From Tessaracoccus sp. SD287 (lineage in GTDB: Bacteria; Actinomycetota; Actinomycetes; Propionibacteriales; Propionibacteriaceae): DNA of 64,000 nucleotides. The translations under genes and the position numbers were made by a program. The notes under the pieces are model-generated. The model was not told the origin of the DNA. It saw nothing but the letters and a program-made list of their open reading frames with translations, and searched no databases. Location of the stretch: NCBI RefSeq assembly GCF_017355265.1, contig NZ_JADIJQ010000011.1, positions 39,252-103,251 on the forward strand. The letters run 5' to 3'. Below, piece by piece: positions 23,804-32,162 of this stretch (positions within the stretch are counted from its first letter, which is position 1; every line of letters begins with the position of its first letter).

Positions 23804-24874
23804 ATGTTCACACGACGCAACTACCTGATGGGTACCGCCCTGCTCGGTGCCGCCGCGACCCTGAGTTCCTGCGGTCTGGACACCAGCAGCGGGTCCAGTT
23901 CCAACCCGAGCGACAGTGCCGCCGTGGTGCCGTTCACGATCTACACCGCCCGCGACAGCGCGCTGGCCGAGCAGGTCATCGCCGACTTCGAGAAGGCCAA
24001 GCCCGAGTGGGCCGGCAAGGCGACCGTCCTGACCCTGGGTGCGCAGGAGGCCCTCGAGCGTGTCCGCGCCGAGAAGTCGAACCCCCAGGGTGACCTCTGG
24101 TGGGGCGGCACCCGCCAGCAGCTCTCCCAAGGCGCCGCCGACGGGGTCCTGGCCGCGGCACCGAAGGCTGTCATCGACGCCATCCCCGCCGACTACCGCG
24201 ACAAGGACGGCCTGTGGATCGGTGAGATGCTGCTGGCCGAACTGTTCCTGATCAACACCGAGATGCTCAGCGGCGCCGAGGTCCCCAAGGACTGGGACGA
24301 CCTGCTCGACCCCCGCTACAAGGACAAGATCATCATTCGCGACGTCGAGGCCTCCGGCACGATGCGCGCCATCTTCTGCGCCATGATCGATCGTCTCTAC
24401 GACAAGGGCGGCTCGGCCCAGGCCGGCTACGACTGGTTGAAGAAGCTCGACGCGAACACCCGGGCGTACGCCGCCAATCCCACCGACATGTACCAGCGGA
24501 TCAGCCGCCAGGAAGCAGCGATCTCCCTGTGGAACCTGCAGGACATCATGTTGCAGAAGAACGGCGACTTCAAGATGTTCGACGCCGTGGTGCCGGCCTC
24601 CGGTGCACCCATGCTGGTCGACGGCCTGGCGAAGATCGCCAACGGCCCCGGCGGGGCGGGTGCCGACGCCTTCATGAGCTACCTGATGAGCAGCGAGGTG
24701 CAGACCAAGCTCGCCGAGGAACGCTTCCAGATCCCCACCATCAAGCTCGACAAGGAGCCCGCCTGGCTCGCCGACCTGGGTCTGAAGGAGATGAAGGTCG
24801 ACTGGAACCGCATCGCCACCAATGAGAAGGAGTGGATCGGCCACTGGGCCGGCAACATCAAGGGCAAGGGCTGA
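23804..24874 (+). CDS. ABC transporter substrate-binding lipoprotein
   Basis: This 356-residue protein is an extracellular solute-binding lipoprotein. The signal peptide RRNYLMGTALLGAAATLSSC ends at lipidated cysteine 23. The mature part resembles the iron(III)/spermidine/2-aminoethylphosphonate-type binding proteins: FTIYTARDSALAEQVIADFE near the start, DLWWGGTRQQLSQGA, then the hinge DWDDLLDPRYKDKIIIRDVE. The neighbours argue for an organic, sugar-like ligand rather than iron. AAAGGAGAG lies seven bases before the ATG. It heads an operon with the ATPase, permease and lyase-kinase genes. Confidence 0.9.
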   Translation: MFTRRNYLMGTALLGAAATLSSCGLDTSSGSSSNPSDSAAVVPFTIYTARDSALAEQVIADFEKAKPEWAGKATVLTLGAQEALERVRAEKSNPQGDLWWGGTRQQLSQGAADGVLAAAPKAVIDAIPADYRDKDGLWIGEMLLAELFLINTEMLSGAEVPKDWDDLLDPRYKDKIIIRDVEASGTMRAIFCAMIDRLYDKGGSAQAGYDWLKKLDANTRAYAANPTDMYQRISRQEAAISLWNLQDIMLQKNGDFKMFDAVVPASGAPMLVDGLAKIANGPGGAGADAFMSYLMSSEVQTKLAEERFQIPTIKLDKEPAWLADLGLKEMKVDWNRIATNEKEWIGHWAGNIKGKG

Positions 24875-24887
24875 GGCCGACGTTCCC

Positions 24888-24916
24888 GGCGGGGCCCATC
24901 GTGGGTGGGCCCCGCC
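24888..24916 (+). terminator. Intra-operon hairpin after the binding-protein gene
   Basis: GGCGGGGCCCA (24888-24898) pairs perfectly over 11 bases with TGGGCCCCGCC (24906-24916), with a seven-base loop. There is no U tract. Hairpins here usually stabilise the binding-protein mRNA or dampen downstream expression. Confidence 0.65.
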
Positions 24917-24936
24917 CCTTCGCGCAAAGGATCACC

Positions 24937-26019
24937 ATGAAATCCGTCGACCTCGACGATGTCACCAAGACCTACGCCGGCTCGACGCCGTCGGTGGACA
25001 AGCTGTCGCTCACCATTGCCGAGGGTGAGTTCTTCACCCTGCTGGGCCCCTCCGGGTGCGGCAAGTCGACCACCCTGCGGATGATCGCCGGGTTCATCAG
25101 CCCGACCTCGGGCCGGATCCGGTTCGGCGACAAGGACGTCACCCAGTTGCCCCCACACAAGCGGGACACCGGCATGGTCTTCCAGAACTACGCCCTGTTC
25201 CCGCACATGGATGTCGAGACCAATGTCGCCTACGGCCTGACCATGCGCCGCGTCAGCAGGACCGACCGGGCGACCAGGGTGGCCGAGGCGCTGAAGGTGG
25301 TCGGGCTCGACGGATACGCCGAGCGTCGCATTGACCAGTTGTCCGGCGGCCAGCAGCAGCGGGTGGCATTGGCCCGAGCCCTGGTCATCCAACCCTCGGT
25401 GCTGCTCCTCGACGAGCCGCTGTCGAACCTGGACGCCAAGCTGCGGGAGGAGACCCGGGCCCAGATCCGCCAGATCCAGCAGCAGACCGGGACCACCAGC
25501 GTCTACGTCACCCACGACCAGTCCGAGGCGATGGCCATGTCGGACCGGATCGCGGTGATGAACCAGGGCGTCCTGCACCAAGTGGGCGCCCCCCGCGAGA
25601 TCTACCGCCGACCGGCGACGGCCTTCGTGGCCCGGTTCATCGGACGCTCCAACCTGGTCCAGGCCACCGTCGAGGGCCGTGAGGACGGGCACCTGGTGGC
25701 GCGCACCGAACGCGGCGAGGTGCTCACCGCCCCGATCGTCGACGGCTACTTCTCCGCCGAGGCCCGGACGGGGGACCGGGTGGCGCTGTCGGTGCGCCCG
25801 GAGGCGCTGTCGCTGGACGACGGGCGCTCACCGGAGTCGGGGACCATCACCGCGACGGTGCGGATGACCGAGTTCACCGGGTCGGGATGCGTGGTCTGGT
25901 TGCGTTACGGCGACGACGACGTGCTGATGAGCATCCCCGACACCGATGAGTTGCCCGAGAACGGGCAGCAGGTGCGCCTGCGTGCCGACAGTGGACGCAC
26001 CTGGGTGGTGGTCCCATGA
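24937..26019 (+). CDS. ABC transporter ATP-binding protein (PotA/FbpC type)
   Basis: The 360-residue ATPase powers the importer. Walker A is GPSGCGKST (37-45). The Q-loop is VFQNYALFPHMDVETNVAYG, the signature LSGGQQQRVALARAL (about 133-147), Walker B LLLDEPLSNLD and the H-loop VTHDQSEAM. A C-terminal TOBE domain (about 270-360, ALSVRPEALSLDDG and VRMTEFTGSGCVVWL) is typical of importers for polyamines, iron or alpha-glucosides. The ATG at 24937 follows AAAGGA; a longer frame upstream overlaps the preceding gene and is rejected. The stop overlaps the permease start as ATGA. Confidence 0.93.
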   Translation: MKSVDLDDVTKTYAGSTPSVDKLSLTIAEGEFFTLLGPSGCGKSTTLRMIAGFISPTSGRIRFGDKDVTQLPPHKRDTGMVFQNYALFPHMDVETNVAYGLTMRRVSRTDRATRVAEALKVVGLDGYAERRIDQLSGGQQQRVALARALVIQPSVLLLDEPLSNLDAKLREETRAQIRQIQQQTGTTSVYVTHDQSEAMAMSDRIAVMNQGVLHQVGAPREIYRRPATAFVARFIGRSNLVQATVEGREDGHLVARTERGEVLTAPIVDGYFSAEARTGDRVALSVRPEALSLDDGRSPESGTITATVRMTEFTGSGCVVWLRYGDDDVLMSIPDTDELPENGQQVRLRADSGRTWVVVP

Positions 26020-27776
26020 CGCTCACGGCACAGCCGGCCGCCGCTCCCACGCTGCGGCGGCGGAACCGGGGGCAACTGACGGCCTCGGATCGCTTCGTCT
26101 ACGTCCTGGCGATCCCGTTGGTGCTGGTCCTGCTCATCTACATCGTCTTCCCGATGATCGCGACCTTCATGACGTCGGTCGAGGACGGCGGCGCCAGCTA
26201 CCGGGACTTCCTCGGCGGCAACTCCCGACGGGCGTTGGGGCTGTCGGTGGGCATCTCGCTGGCGTCGGTGCTGACTGCCGGGCTGATCGGCAGCGGACTC
26301 GCGGTGTTGCTGACCCGTTTCGACTTCCCGGGCCGCTCCGCCCTCAAGGTCTTCGCGCTGCTGCCGATGGCGTTGCCGCCGCTGATCGGGGCGCTGTCCT
26401 TCTACTACCTGTACGGCACCTCGGGGATCATTCCCCGCCTGCTGGAGTCCTTCACCGGCATCCCGGCCTCCTCGCTGTCCTTTGATGGCATCGCCGGCGT
26501 GATGCTGGTCCACAGCCTGACGATGTACCCGTACTTCTACCTCGCCGTGAGCGCCGGCCTGTCGGGCAGCGACGCCTCGCTGGAGGAGGCCGCCATGAAC
26601 CTGGGGGCCAGCCGCGCGACCATGTGGCGCACGGTCCTGTTCCCCATGCTGACCCCCGCCCTGGTGTCCGGGGCGCTGCTCACCTTCATGGTGTCGATGG
26701 CCTCCTTCACCGCCCCGCAGTTCTACAACGTGAACACGCTGACCATGCGCATCGTCGCGGCCAAGACCTCGGGCGACTACGGCCTAGCCGCGACCCAGTC
26801 GACGGTCCTGTCGGTGGTCTCCATCCTGTTCCTGCTGCTGATGCGCTGGTACCAGGGACGTCGACTCACCCGCAGCATGTCGAAGGGCACGCCGCAGGCA
26901 CTGCGGACCGTGCACGGGGTGTTGCCGAAGACGCTGGCCGCGCTCGGCTCGGTCCTCGTCGTGGTCATCCTCGCCGCGCCGGTGGCAGCGATCTTCCTGC
27001 TGGCCTTCACCGTGGACGGCACCTGGACCACCCAGATCATCCCTCCCCGCTACACGGTGGAGAACTTTGTGGAGATCTTCACCGACCCGCGCAGCCTGCG
27101 CCCGTTGCTGGTCTCCTCCCAGATGTCCGGGTTGGCCATGGTCGCCTCGATCGTCATCGGTGTGCTGACCGCCTGGGTGATCGCGCGGTGGAAGGGCCGC
27201 GGGGCTGGAGTCCTCGACCTGATGATCATGCTGCCGTGGGCCCTGCCGGGCACGGTCGTCGGCATCAACATCGTCACCGCCTTCGCCTCGCCGACCCCCT
27301 TCAACCTTGGCCAGGTCTTCATCGGGTCGCTGTGGATCCTGCCGCTGGCCTACTTCATCCGATTCGTGCCGCTGGTGTTCCGCAATGCGGCGGCCTCCCT
27401 GGCCCAGATCGACCCCTCGGTCGAGGAGGCCGCCCAGAACCTGGGTGCCGGTCCCTTCCGGACCCTGCGGACGATCACCCTGCCGTTGATGGCGCGCGGC
27501 GTGATCGCCGGCGCGCTGCTGGCCTTCGTCCAGGGTTTCGGTGAGTACGTCGCCTCGGTGGTCATCTACCCGGCCCGATTCGCCCCCCTGTCGGTCGAGA
27601 TCTACAACCGCCAGTACGCCAACCAGCTCGGCTCCGCCTTCGCCTACGGCTCACTCCAGGTGCTCGCCATCCTGGTCGTCCTGATCATCTCCGAGATGCT
27701 GGAGCGACCGGGCAGCAGGAGACGACGCCAGCCCACCGGCGACATCGCCGCCACCGCCGCGGTCGCCGCCGCATGA
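26016..27776 (+). CDS. ABC transporter permease, two fused domains
   Basis: The 586-residue permease holds both membrane halves of the importer in one chain. About twelve transmembrane helices can be counted. An EAA coupling loop appears in each half: LEEAAMNLGASRATMWRTVL (about residue 189) and VEEAAQNLGAGPFRTLRTIT (about 469). This fused layout is common in FbpB/AfuB-type and phosphonate-type systems. The N-terminal 20 residues are polar and cytoplasmic. The frame starts inside the ATPase stop (ATGA), and its end overlaps the earliest possible start of the lyase-kinase gene. Confidence 0.92.
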   Translation: MTLTAQPAAAPTLRRRNRGQLTASDRFVYVLAIPLVLVLLIYIVFPMIATFMTSVEDGGASYRDFLGGNSRRALGLSVGISLASVLTAGLIGSGLAVLLTRFDFPGRSALKVFALLPMALPPLIGALSFYYLYGTSGIIPRLLESFTGIPASSLSFDGIAGVMLVHSLTMYPYFYLAVSAGLSGSDASLEEAAMNLGASRATMWRTVLFPMLTPALVSGALLTFMVSMASFTAPQFYNVNTLTMRIVAAKTSGDYGLAATQSTVLSVVSILFLLLMRWYQGRRLTRSMSKGTPQALRTVHGVLPKTLAALGSVLVVVILAAPVAAIFLLAFTVDGTWTTQIIPPRYTVENFVEIFTDPRSLRPLLVSSQMSGLAMVASIVIGVLTAWVIARWKGRGAGVLDLMIMLPWALPGTVVGINIVTAFASPTPFNLGQVFIGSLWILPLAYFIRFVPLVFRNAAASLAQIDPSVEEAAQNLGAGPFRTLRTITLPLMARGVIAGALLAFVQGFGEYVASVVIYPARFAPLSVEIYNRQYANQLGSAFAYGSLQVLAILVVLIISEMLERPGSRRRRQPTGDIAATAAVAAA

Positions 27777-27790
27777 ACGGAAGAAATGTG

Positions 27791-30265
27791 ATGAACCACC
27801 CCGAACAGTCCGCCACCCCTGACCAGGTCGCCGGCCGCTTCCCGCTGCGCGGCCGCGACGACTTGTCGATCTACTGGGACAACCACCTGCGCGTCGCCTT
27901 CGAGCAGTCAGCACCGCACGACCTGCCGGCCATGGTGGAGGCGTCCCTGGCGCACGTGATCATGCTGGCCGAGACCGGCGCGCTGTCGGCCGAGCGGGCC
28001 GAGCGGCTGCTGGGTGGCCTGCTGCAGCTGTGGCAACGGTGGGGACCCGAGGGGGAGCCCGTCGACTGGAGGCCACGGGTCACCGATCACCCCTTCGACG
28101 GTTCGGTCGAGGACCCCTACTACTACCTGGAACAGCAACTGGCGGACGCCTGCGGCATCAGCACCGCCGATCTGGACGTCCAACTGGCCCGCAGTCGCAA
28201 CGACCTGGACGCGGGCGTGTTCCGGATGATCCTGCGGCGAGGCATCCTCGATCTGGCCGACCTGGCCCTGCAGTGCGTCGACGACCTGGTCGTCACCGCC
28301 GGGCACAACGTGGAGTCGGTGCTGATCGGCCACACCCACCGCCGTCCGGCCCAGCCGACCACGATCGCCCACGTGCTGTCGGGCCTGGCCGAGGCGCTGC
28401 TCTCCCAGGCCGACGAACTGCTCTCGGTCTATGACGAGATGAACGTGTCCCCGCTGGGATCAGCCGCCTTCACCGGCTCGGACGTCCCCATCAGCGCCCA
28501 GCGGGTCTCCGACCTGCTCGGCTTCCAGCGTCCCTTCACCGCCTCCTACGAGGCCGTGGCCGGGGCCGAGCACTTCATGCGGCTGGCCTCACTGCACGCC
28601 CGCGTCTGCGCCACCGGTGCGCGGTGGGCCCGGGTGCTGCAGGAGTGGATGAACCTGGGCTGGGTCGAAATGCCCAGCGAGTTCACCCAGGGCTCCTCGA
28701 TCATGCCGCAGAAGAAGAACCCCGTCGTGCTCGAGCACATGGTCTCCATGTCCGGTGCTGCCGTGGGGGAGATGACCGCGATCTACACCACCATCGCCGC
28801 CGGCTGGTACGAGGACTCGAACAACGCCACCACCGACGTCCAGAAGCACCTGTGGGCCTCCACCGACCGGGTGATCCGCTTCCTGCGGCTCTTCGACGGT
28901 CTGACCCAGCGCCTCGCGCCCGCCGACCTGCCCGACGACGAGACGATCGTCCGCTCAGGGTCCACCACGACCGCGGTCGCTGAGGCGCTGGCTACCCGCA
29001 ACGTCGCCTGGCGCGCCGCCCACGACGTCGTCGGCACCCTCTTCCGCGGCGGCGACCCGACCACCTGGACCGCTGAACAGGTGGCGGCCGTGCTCGCCGA
29101 CGCCGGCATCGACGACGACTCCGGCGCATTGTGCGAGGTGGTGCTGTCCTCGGGCCGCGAGCCCCGACGCATCCTCGACCGCACCCAGCCCGGGTCGCCG
29201 GGACGCGAGCCGATGACGGTCGCCCTGGCCAGCGCATCACGCCGGCTGGACGAGCTGCGCCGACAGTTCACGGTCCGCCGTGACGACCTCGGCCGTGCGC
29301 GCGCCCGGCTGCTGGGCCTGGCCCGCGACCCCGGGGCGTCCCGGCAGGGCACCGGTCGGCTCAGCGTCATCGGCAATGCCAACCTCGACGTCATCGTGCA
29401 CGGCGCCGACGACTTTCCCGCGCCGGGAACCGAGCGGGTGATCGACGACATCGAGGTCCGGCTCGGGGGATCGGCCGCCATCGCTGCCCAGCGGGCCGCC
29501 CAGGCCGGGGTGGCCACCAGGCTCGTGGCCAAGGTCGGGGCCGACGTCTCGGCCGAGGCGATCCAGGCACTGACCCGTCACCCCTCGCTCCAGGTCGACC
29601 TGGTCCGCAGCCCCGGGACGTCCTCGGGGTTGACGGTGGTGCGGGAATCCCGCGGCAGCGACCGATCGTTCCTGTCCTCGCTCGGCGCGATGGCGACGTT
29701 CGCCCCCCAGGACGTGCCTGCGGACGCCTTCGACACCGACTTCGTGCTGTTCGGCGGCTACTTCCTGCTGCCGATGATGCAGGGTGGGGCGGCGCGCGAC
29801 ATGCTCGCCGAGGCCCGACGTCATGGGGCCAGGACCGCGATCGACACCGGCCACCCCGACGGCGGGTGGACGCCACGGGTGCGTGCCGAACTGCTCGAGG
29901 TCGTCCTGCCCCACGCCGACTACTTCCTGCCCAATGAGAGCGAACTGACCGGGCTCGCCGGGCAGGACGACGTCGAGGACGCAGCGGCGACGGTGGCTCG
30001 GCACACCGGCGCTGTCGTGGTGGCGAAGTTGGGTGCCGATGGGGCCCTGGTGCATGACGGCAGCACCGCCTGGCGCCTGCCCGCCCCCCGGGTGGACGTC
30101 GTCGACACGACCGGGGCGGGGGACTCGTTCAATGCCGCCTTCGTGGCCGCCCTGATCCGTGGACAGGACGTCCCGGCGGCTGCCGAGGGTGCCGTGGCTG
30201 CCGCCTCGGCACTGGTCGCCGCGCGACCCTCGGCGCGGGAGTCAGTGGTGCAGCAACACTGCTGA
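27791..30265 (+). CDS. Argininosuccinate lyase-like / PfkB kinase fusion protein
   Basis: This single 824-residue chain joins two enzymes. Residues 1 to about 500 form a fumarase/aspartase-superfamily lyase with all three argininosuccinate-lyase signatures: ARSRND (133-138), HTHRRPAQP (181-189) and GSSIMPQKKNP (301-311). The normal RNDQ glutamine is leucine here. Residues from about 523 form a PfkB/ribokinase-type kinase (SVIGNANLDVIVHG, RLGGSAAIAAQRAAQAG) with the catalytic GAGD at 775-778. The ATG at 27791 follows GGAAG; an ATG at 27773 overlapping the permease stop is the alternative. Splitting an amine-linked succinyl or sugar adduct and phosphorylating the product is the simplest reading, not proven. 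Confidence 0.88.
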   Translation: MNHPEQSATPDQVAGRFPLRGRDDLSIYWDNHLRVAFEQSAPHDLPAMVEASLAHVIMLAETGALSAERAERLLGGLLQLWQRWGPEGEPVDWRPRVTDHPFDGSVEDPYYYLEQQLADACGISTADLDVQLARSRNDLDAGVFRMILRRGILDLADLALQCVDDLVVTAGHNVESVLIGHTHRRPAQPTTIAHVLSGLAEALLSQADELLSVYDEMNVSPLGSAAFTGSDVPISAQRVSDLLGFQRPFTASYEAVAGAEHFMRLASLHARVCATGARWARVLQEWMNLGWVEMPSEFTQGSSIMPQKKNPVVLEHMVSMSGAAVGEMTAIYTTIAAGWYEDSNNATTDVQKHLWASTDRVIRFLRLFDGLTQRLAPADLPDDETIVRSGSTTTAVAEALATRNVAWRAAHDVVGTLFRGGDPTTWTAEQVAAVLADAGIDDDSGALCEVVLSSGREPRRILDRTQPGSPGREPMTVALASASRRLDELRRQFTVRRDDLGRARARLLGLARDPGASRQGTGRLSVIGNANLDVIVHGADDFPAPGTERVIDDIEVRLGGSAAIAAQRAAQAGVATRLVAKVGADVSAEAIQALTRHPSLQVDLVRSPGTSSGLTVVRESRGSDRSFLSSLGAMATFAPQDVPADAFDTDFVLFGGYFLLPMMQGGAARDMLAEARRHGARTAIDTGHPDGGWTPRVRAELLEVVLPHADYFLPNESELTGLAGQDDVEDAAATVARHTGAVVVAKLGADGALVHDGSTAWRLPAPRVDVVDTTGAGDSFNAAFVAALIRGQDVPAAAEGAVAAASALVAARPSARESVVQQHC

Positions 30266-30281
30266 CGTCCCGCACGCCGCG

Positions 30282-30287
30282 TAGCAT
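30282..30287 (+). promoter_or_regulatory. -10 hexamer of the 88-aa protein gene, leaderless
   Basis: TAGCAT is followed by six bases and the ATG at 30294, in the same pattern as ispH. Confidence 0.5.
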
Positions 30288-30293
30288 CGGCAC

Positions 30294-30560
30294 ATGACCC
30301 ACCACAACGATCCAGAGGATGAGGCCGAGGACTACCTGGCGGCCTTCACCACCCTGCCCGAGGTGTTGCAGGGAGCCGCCCTGACCGTGGTCCATGCGGC
30401 CCAGGAACTACCCGTCGACCAGGTCCTGGGCGTCAAGGCGCGACTCGAGCAGGCGGCCGGGCGCGACGGTCTGCTGCAGGGGGAGGCCGCCGCTTTCGTG
30501 GTCGCCTGCTGCCACCTGCTGGACGCCCACTACCAGGCCACGAGTGCGGTGGTCACCTAG
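30294..30560 (+). CDS. Small acidic hypothetical protein
   Basis: This 88-residue, all-helical, acidic protein reads DPEDEAEDYLAAF, then TLPEVLQGAALTVVHAAQEL and VACCHLLDAHYQAT. No family is recognised. It has its own leaderless-type promoter and is therefore not part of the importer operon upstream. Third positions are strongly GC-rich, which supports coding. Confidence 0.6.
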   Translation: MTHHNDPEDEAEDYLAAFTTLPEVLQGAALTVVHAAQELPVDQVLGVKARLEQAAGRDGLLQGEAAAFVVACCHLLDAHYQATSAVVT

Positions 30561-30644
30561 TCGCAGCCCGTTTGTCGACACGCGGAGTGGGAGTCGTGGG
30601 GTCGTCGCGGCCGACCCAGTAATCTCCGGTGCAGGAGGTCAACG

Positions 30645-31286
30645 ATGACACAGACGAAGTCCCGCACCCCTGCCGCGCTGGCGATCGGGGCGCCCCTGCT
30701 CGCCGCAGCAGCCGCCGCCACGGCAGGTGCCGTCGCGGCCCGGCGCAGCGGCTTCCCGGGCCGGGTCGGGGCCAGCAAGTTCGAGGCGCGCACCCACATG
30801 CCGGGTGACGACCTGCTGCCCGCCGCCGAGGTGCAGAACGACCGCGCCCGCCTGCTGTCGGCCCCACCTGAGCAGGTGTGGACCTGGCTGAGCATCCTGG
30901 GCCGTGACGAGGCAGGTCTCTATTCCGCCGCAGCCCGGCAGCGCCTCAAGCAGGCTGAGGGGGAGGTGGCGCCCCTGCAGGTGGGGGAACGTTTCTGGGT
31001 GCACCCGAAGCTCGTCATGCGCGTCGTCGAGGTGGACCCCGGACGAAGCCTGGTGCTGCGCACCGACCCTGCTGACAAGGCAGCCGAACCCGGGGCTGAG
31101 GTCACCTGGGGATTGCTGCTGCGTCACGTGCCCCGACCAGGACGCAAGGTCTTCACGCGACTGCGCATCCGGGAACGGCATCTCCTGCACGATGCAGCCA
31201 CCAGCCGCAGGGCGTCGGCGGCCAGCGTCGGCACGGCGGTCAACACCTGGCGGCTGCTCGCCCACCTGGAGTCGCTGACCCGCTGA
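30645..31286 (+). CDS. SRPBCC-like protein with N-terminal membrane anchor
   Basis: The 213-residue protein has an alanine-rich N-terminal hydrophobic segment (about residues 8-30) that could anchor it. A START/SRPBCC-like ligand-binding fold follows: ARLLSAPPEQVWTWLSILG, RFWVHPKLVMRVVEVDPGRS and TWGLLLRHVPRPGRKVFTRL. The substrate is unknown. AGGAGG lies seven bases before the ATG, a classical ribosome-binding site unlike its leaderless neighbours. It stands alone between two small genes. Confidence 0.7.
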   Translation: MTQTKSRTPAALAIGAPLLAAAAAATAGAVAARRSGFPGRVGASKFEARTHMPGDDLLPAAEVQNDRARLLSAPPEQVWTWLSILGRDEAGLYSAAARQRLKQAEGEVAPLQVGERFWVHPKLVMRVVEVDPGRSLVLRTDPADKAAEPGAEVTWGLLLRHVPRPGRKVFTRLRIRERHLLHDAATSRRASAASVGTAVNTWRLLAHLESLTR

Positions 31287-31325
31287 CCCTTCCAAAACGG
31301 CGCCCGCGCGCGGACAATGGATTGC

Positions 31326-31718
31326 ATGCACGCGCGGGACACCGACCGCGGTCTGGAAGCCCTGGCCGATCCGGAACTCGACGCAGCCTTCCAGGCCGCT
31401 GCGGCGCAGCACCGTGACGCCGTGGTCGGTTCGCAGCGCCAGCGGATGCTGCTGGTCCAGGCGCGGGGGATCCCGCTGCGAGTGGTGTCGAAGTTTGGTG
31501 AGCGCGTGGCCCGGCTGCAGTTCGCGGACAACACCGCGATCCTGGTCAATTGTGATGGCCCCCGACGTCGCATCGGTTCGGTGGGCATAGCCCTGGTCAA
31601 GCACCGGCCCGTGCTGGTCACCGCCGTCCACGACGACGGTTCGCGGCTGCGGGTGCGGCTGCGCTGGGACGACCAGCACGTCGACGTCGAGGTGCTCGGC
31701 GGCGACCAGATTCCCTGA
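31326..31718 (+). CDS. Hypothetical beta-rich protein
   Basis: The 130-residue protein has an N-terminal helix (GLEALADPELDAAFQAAAAQ) and then a run of strands (MLLVQARGIPLRVVSKFG, VARLQFADNTAILVNCDG, VLVTAVHDDGSRLRVRLRWD). No family is recognised. GACAAT lies seven bases before the ATG at 31326, which suggests a leaderless start. An ATG at 31317 would add three residues. No signal peptide or membrane segment is seen. Confidence 0.6.
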   Translation: MHARDTDRGLEALADPELDAAFQAAAAQHRDAVVGSQRQRMLLVQARGIPLRVVSKFGERVARLQFADNTAILVNCDGPRRRIGSVGIALVKHRPVLVTAVHDDGSRLRVRLRWDDQHVDVEVLGGDQIP

Positions 31719-31732
31719 TGCGCGATGGACCC

Positions 31733-31778
31733 TTGACGATCGCAACGCGTCGGCATAAGCTACAACCAAATGGTTGTA
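31733..31778 (+). promoter_or_regulatory. ArsR promoter with operator over the start codon
   Basis: TTGACG (31733-31738), a 17-base spacer and TAAGCT (31756-31761) form a good promoter. The perfect inverted repeat TACAACCA-AA-TGGTTGTA (31761-31778) starts on the last base of the -10 and covers the ATG at 31770. A bound ArsR dimer would therefore block both the start site and the start codon. Confidence 0.8.
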
Positions 31779-32138
31779 CATCAGCCTGACGCAGCATCGT
31801 CCCACGGCGGTGACCCGGCGCACGGAGACGACGACATCGACCGGATCTTCCGGGCCCTGGCCGACGCCACCCGCCGCGACATCGTTCGGCGGACGTTGGT
31901 GCAACCGATCTCGGTCTCCACGTTGGCGGCGGACTACGACATGTCCTTCGCAGCAGTACAGAAGCACGTCGCCGTCCTCGAAGCCGCGGGGCTGGTGACC
32001 AAGACTCAACACGGCCGTGAACGTCTCGTCCACGGCAACCCCCACGTCATCCGCAGCGCGCAGTCCCTGCTGGACAGCTTCGAACAGATCTGGCGCGGTC
32101 GGGTCGCACGACTCGACGCCCTGCTGGCCGAGGACTGA
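31770..32138 (+). CDS. ArsR family winged-helix regulator
   Basis: This 122-residue ArsR/SmtB-like repressor contains DRIFRALADATRRDIVRRTL, the recognition segment VSTLAADYDMSFAAVQKHVA (about residues 50-69) and a wing VTKTQHGRERLVHGNP. The cysteine metal-binding sites of SmtB are absent, so it belongs to the subgroup paired with SRPBCC (AHSA1) proteins. The ATG lies inside its own palindromic operator. The following SRPBCC gene starts 24 bases after its stop and is probably co-transcribed. Confidence 0.9.
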   Translation: MVVHQPDAASSHGGDPAHGDDDIDRIFRALADATRRDIVRRTLVQPISVSTLAADYDMSFAAVQKHVAVLEAAGLVTKTQHGRERLVHGNPHVIRSAQSLLDSFEQIWRGRVARLDALLAED

Positions 32139-32162
32139 GCACCCCACCCGAAAGGCACTCCC

